Of a stretch of 64,000 nucleotides of DNA, positions 63,439-64,000 are shown in pieces. The number at the start of each line of letters is the position of its first letter. The stretch's first letter is position 1. The stretch covers positions 124,001 to 188,000 of the forward strand of contig JAMXDE010000069.1 of the NCBI GenBank assembly GCA_026770025.1, written 5' to 3'. Source of the DNA: Craspedostauros australis. Taxonomy: Eukaryota > Bacillariophyta > Bacillariophyceae > Mastogloiales > Achnanthaceae. Below the pieces are notes generated by a model, which worked only from the letters and a program-made list of their open reading frames with translations, was not told the origin of the DNA and searched no databases. Made by a program: the position numbers and the translations under genes.

Positions 63439-64000
63439 TTTTGCTGTTGGTGGTTGTTTGTATAATATAATATTCCTCTGTTCCGAAATGATTTCCACTT
63501 ATCTATTTTATCATCGGTTCGACACCGTGTCGTGGTGGCCGACTTTGGGAGCTGCGGGAGACCAATTTCCCAGTCGCCTCCCACCCTGGTCTGACGCATC
63601 CTTGTTGACCTTTGGTACCCATCGCAGTATCATCAATAGTTGATGTACCAATGTATGTAGATACCATTTAAACCATACCATAAAACAGAGGACAGCATCT
63701 CCACATTTAGACTGCTTGTCCGGCGCCATGTCTCCACGTTTCTATCATTGAAACACTGTGCAAGAGTTGGTTCGTGTGCTTTCACTTGTTCGAGTGCTTG
63801 GAAGGTTAATTCTTGGTGTGACGCCACACTCTGTTCCGTAAGTACAAACCGTCCTCCAGTTCCACAGACGAAATAGAACACTTGGCAACATGCAAAGAAC
63901 GACGCAATGACAAAATTACGAAACATCGATTTTCTATTTGACATTTTATTTGTGTTCACAAGTACGCAATCGATATTTGTTTGAAAGGAAACGTGAGAAC
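63439..64000. other. Window end
   Basis: Contains the hydrolase leader, an AT-rich box (tataatataatattcc) at 63460-63475 and one weak minus-strand frame (63633-63959). Confidence 0.5.
63633..63959 (-). CDS. Possible small secreted or anchored protein
   Basis: A 108-codon frame whose N-terminus (FRNFVIASFFACCQVFYFVCG) could be a signal or anchor segment after a short basic stretch (MSNRKSM). The rest is ordinary soluble sequence with two Cys. No family recognised and no supporting neighbour. It may be a 5' exon or chance. Confidence 0.25.
   Translation of the reverse strand: MNTNKMSNRKSMFRNFVIASFFACCQVFYFVCGTGGRFVLTEQSVASHQELTFQALEQVKAHEPTLAQCFNDRNVETWRRTSSLNVEMLSSVLWYGLNGIYIHWYINY

Noticed and set aside
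1-64000. tRNA or rRNA genes and CRISPR-like arrays
   Set aside because: No T-arm (GGTTCGA-type) with a matching acceptor stem was found on either strand, and tandem repeats here are simple or coding without spacer structure. A covariance-model scan could still find a tRNA.
1-64000. LTR retroelements, Polintons or other virus-like elements
   Set aside because: No integrase, protease, capsid-like or LTR signals were recognised; the only reverse-transcriptase-related piece has LINE-type flanks.

Overview
This window looks like nuclear DNA of a diatom or a close photosynthetic stramenopile. The main reasons are: nucleus-encoded proteins whose signal peptides end in the [S/A]-A-F/W bipartite plastid-targeting motif (SAF at 28.5 kb and 49.5 kb, KAF at 47.8 kb, TAW at 9.4 kb); a secreted Pro-Thr-Ser protein built of PTSAPT repeats; a stand-alone HSF-type factor; short GT-AG introns (about 80-400 bp); and dense genes on both strands. 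I found no convincing tRNA, rRNA, CRISPR array, bacterial operon or LTR/virus-like element.

Layout. 1-2.1 kb has no supported gene. 2.1-4.0 kb (-): heat-shock-factor-type regulator, two exons. 6.7-8.2 kb (+): class I ribonucleotide reductase small subunit, two exons, facing a DUF1295-type membrane enzyme (8.5-9.5 kb, -). 10.0-10.5 kb: small secreted Cys-rich protein. 10.7-11.9 kb: first of four SGNH/GDSL hydrolase paralogues. 13.4-16.6 kb: large secreted PTSAPT/Cys-repeat protein. 17.7-20.7 kb: decayed TIR DNA transposon with a 5'-truncated LINE inserted in it. 21.1-22.6 kb: DOT1-like methyltransferase. 24.7-27.9 kb: two more SGNH hydrolases in tandem. 28.5 kb: small plastid membrane protein. 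31-39.4 kb: hypothetical protein, SDR, AASDH-like adenylation/carrier/propeller protein, hypothetical protein, wax-synthase-like acyltransferase. 39.6-42.1 kb: one-polypeptide GT7-GT61 glycosyltransferase. 42.6-43.2 kb: small two-TM protein. 44.2-47.2 kb: ArfGAP. 47.8-48.9 kb: plastid-targeted hypothetical. 49.5-51.4 kb: SufE-MnmA fusion. 51.8-53.3 kb: cytochrome P450. 55.2-56.7 kb: fourth SGNH hydrolase. 57.2-63.4 kb: an alpha/beta-hydrolase gene cut in two by a 5.26-kb DNA transposon.

The most unusual object is that transposon (57,753-63,015). With three in-phase exons it can encode a single protein of about 1,390 residues. I read this as a piggyBac-like DDD transposase core with a YqaJ-type PD-(D/E)XK nuclease lying between the second and third catalytic Asp, and a Cys/His finger at the C-terminus. 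It is not flanked by TTAA, the target typical of piggyBac. Its termini carry repeated GGTCTC-AGAC-type palindromes, and it sits inside a host gene with the palindrome GATATC at both junctions. The coding region looks whole.

Other highlights are the GT7-GT61 fusion (with the GT7 DVD motif changed to DVH), the SufE-MnmA sulfur-relay/tRNA-thiolation fusion, the SGNH family with one shared intron position, a 228-bp dispersed repeat pair beside two SGNH genes, and G-poor AC-rich tandem leaders just upstream of many start codons. All family assignments are by reading motifs; no database search was run.
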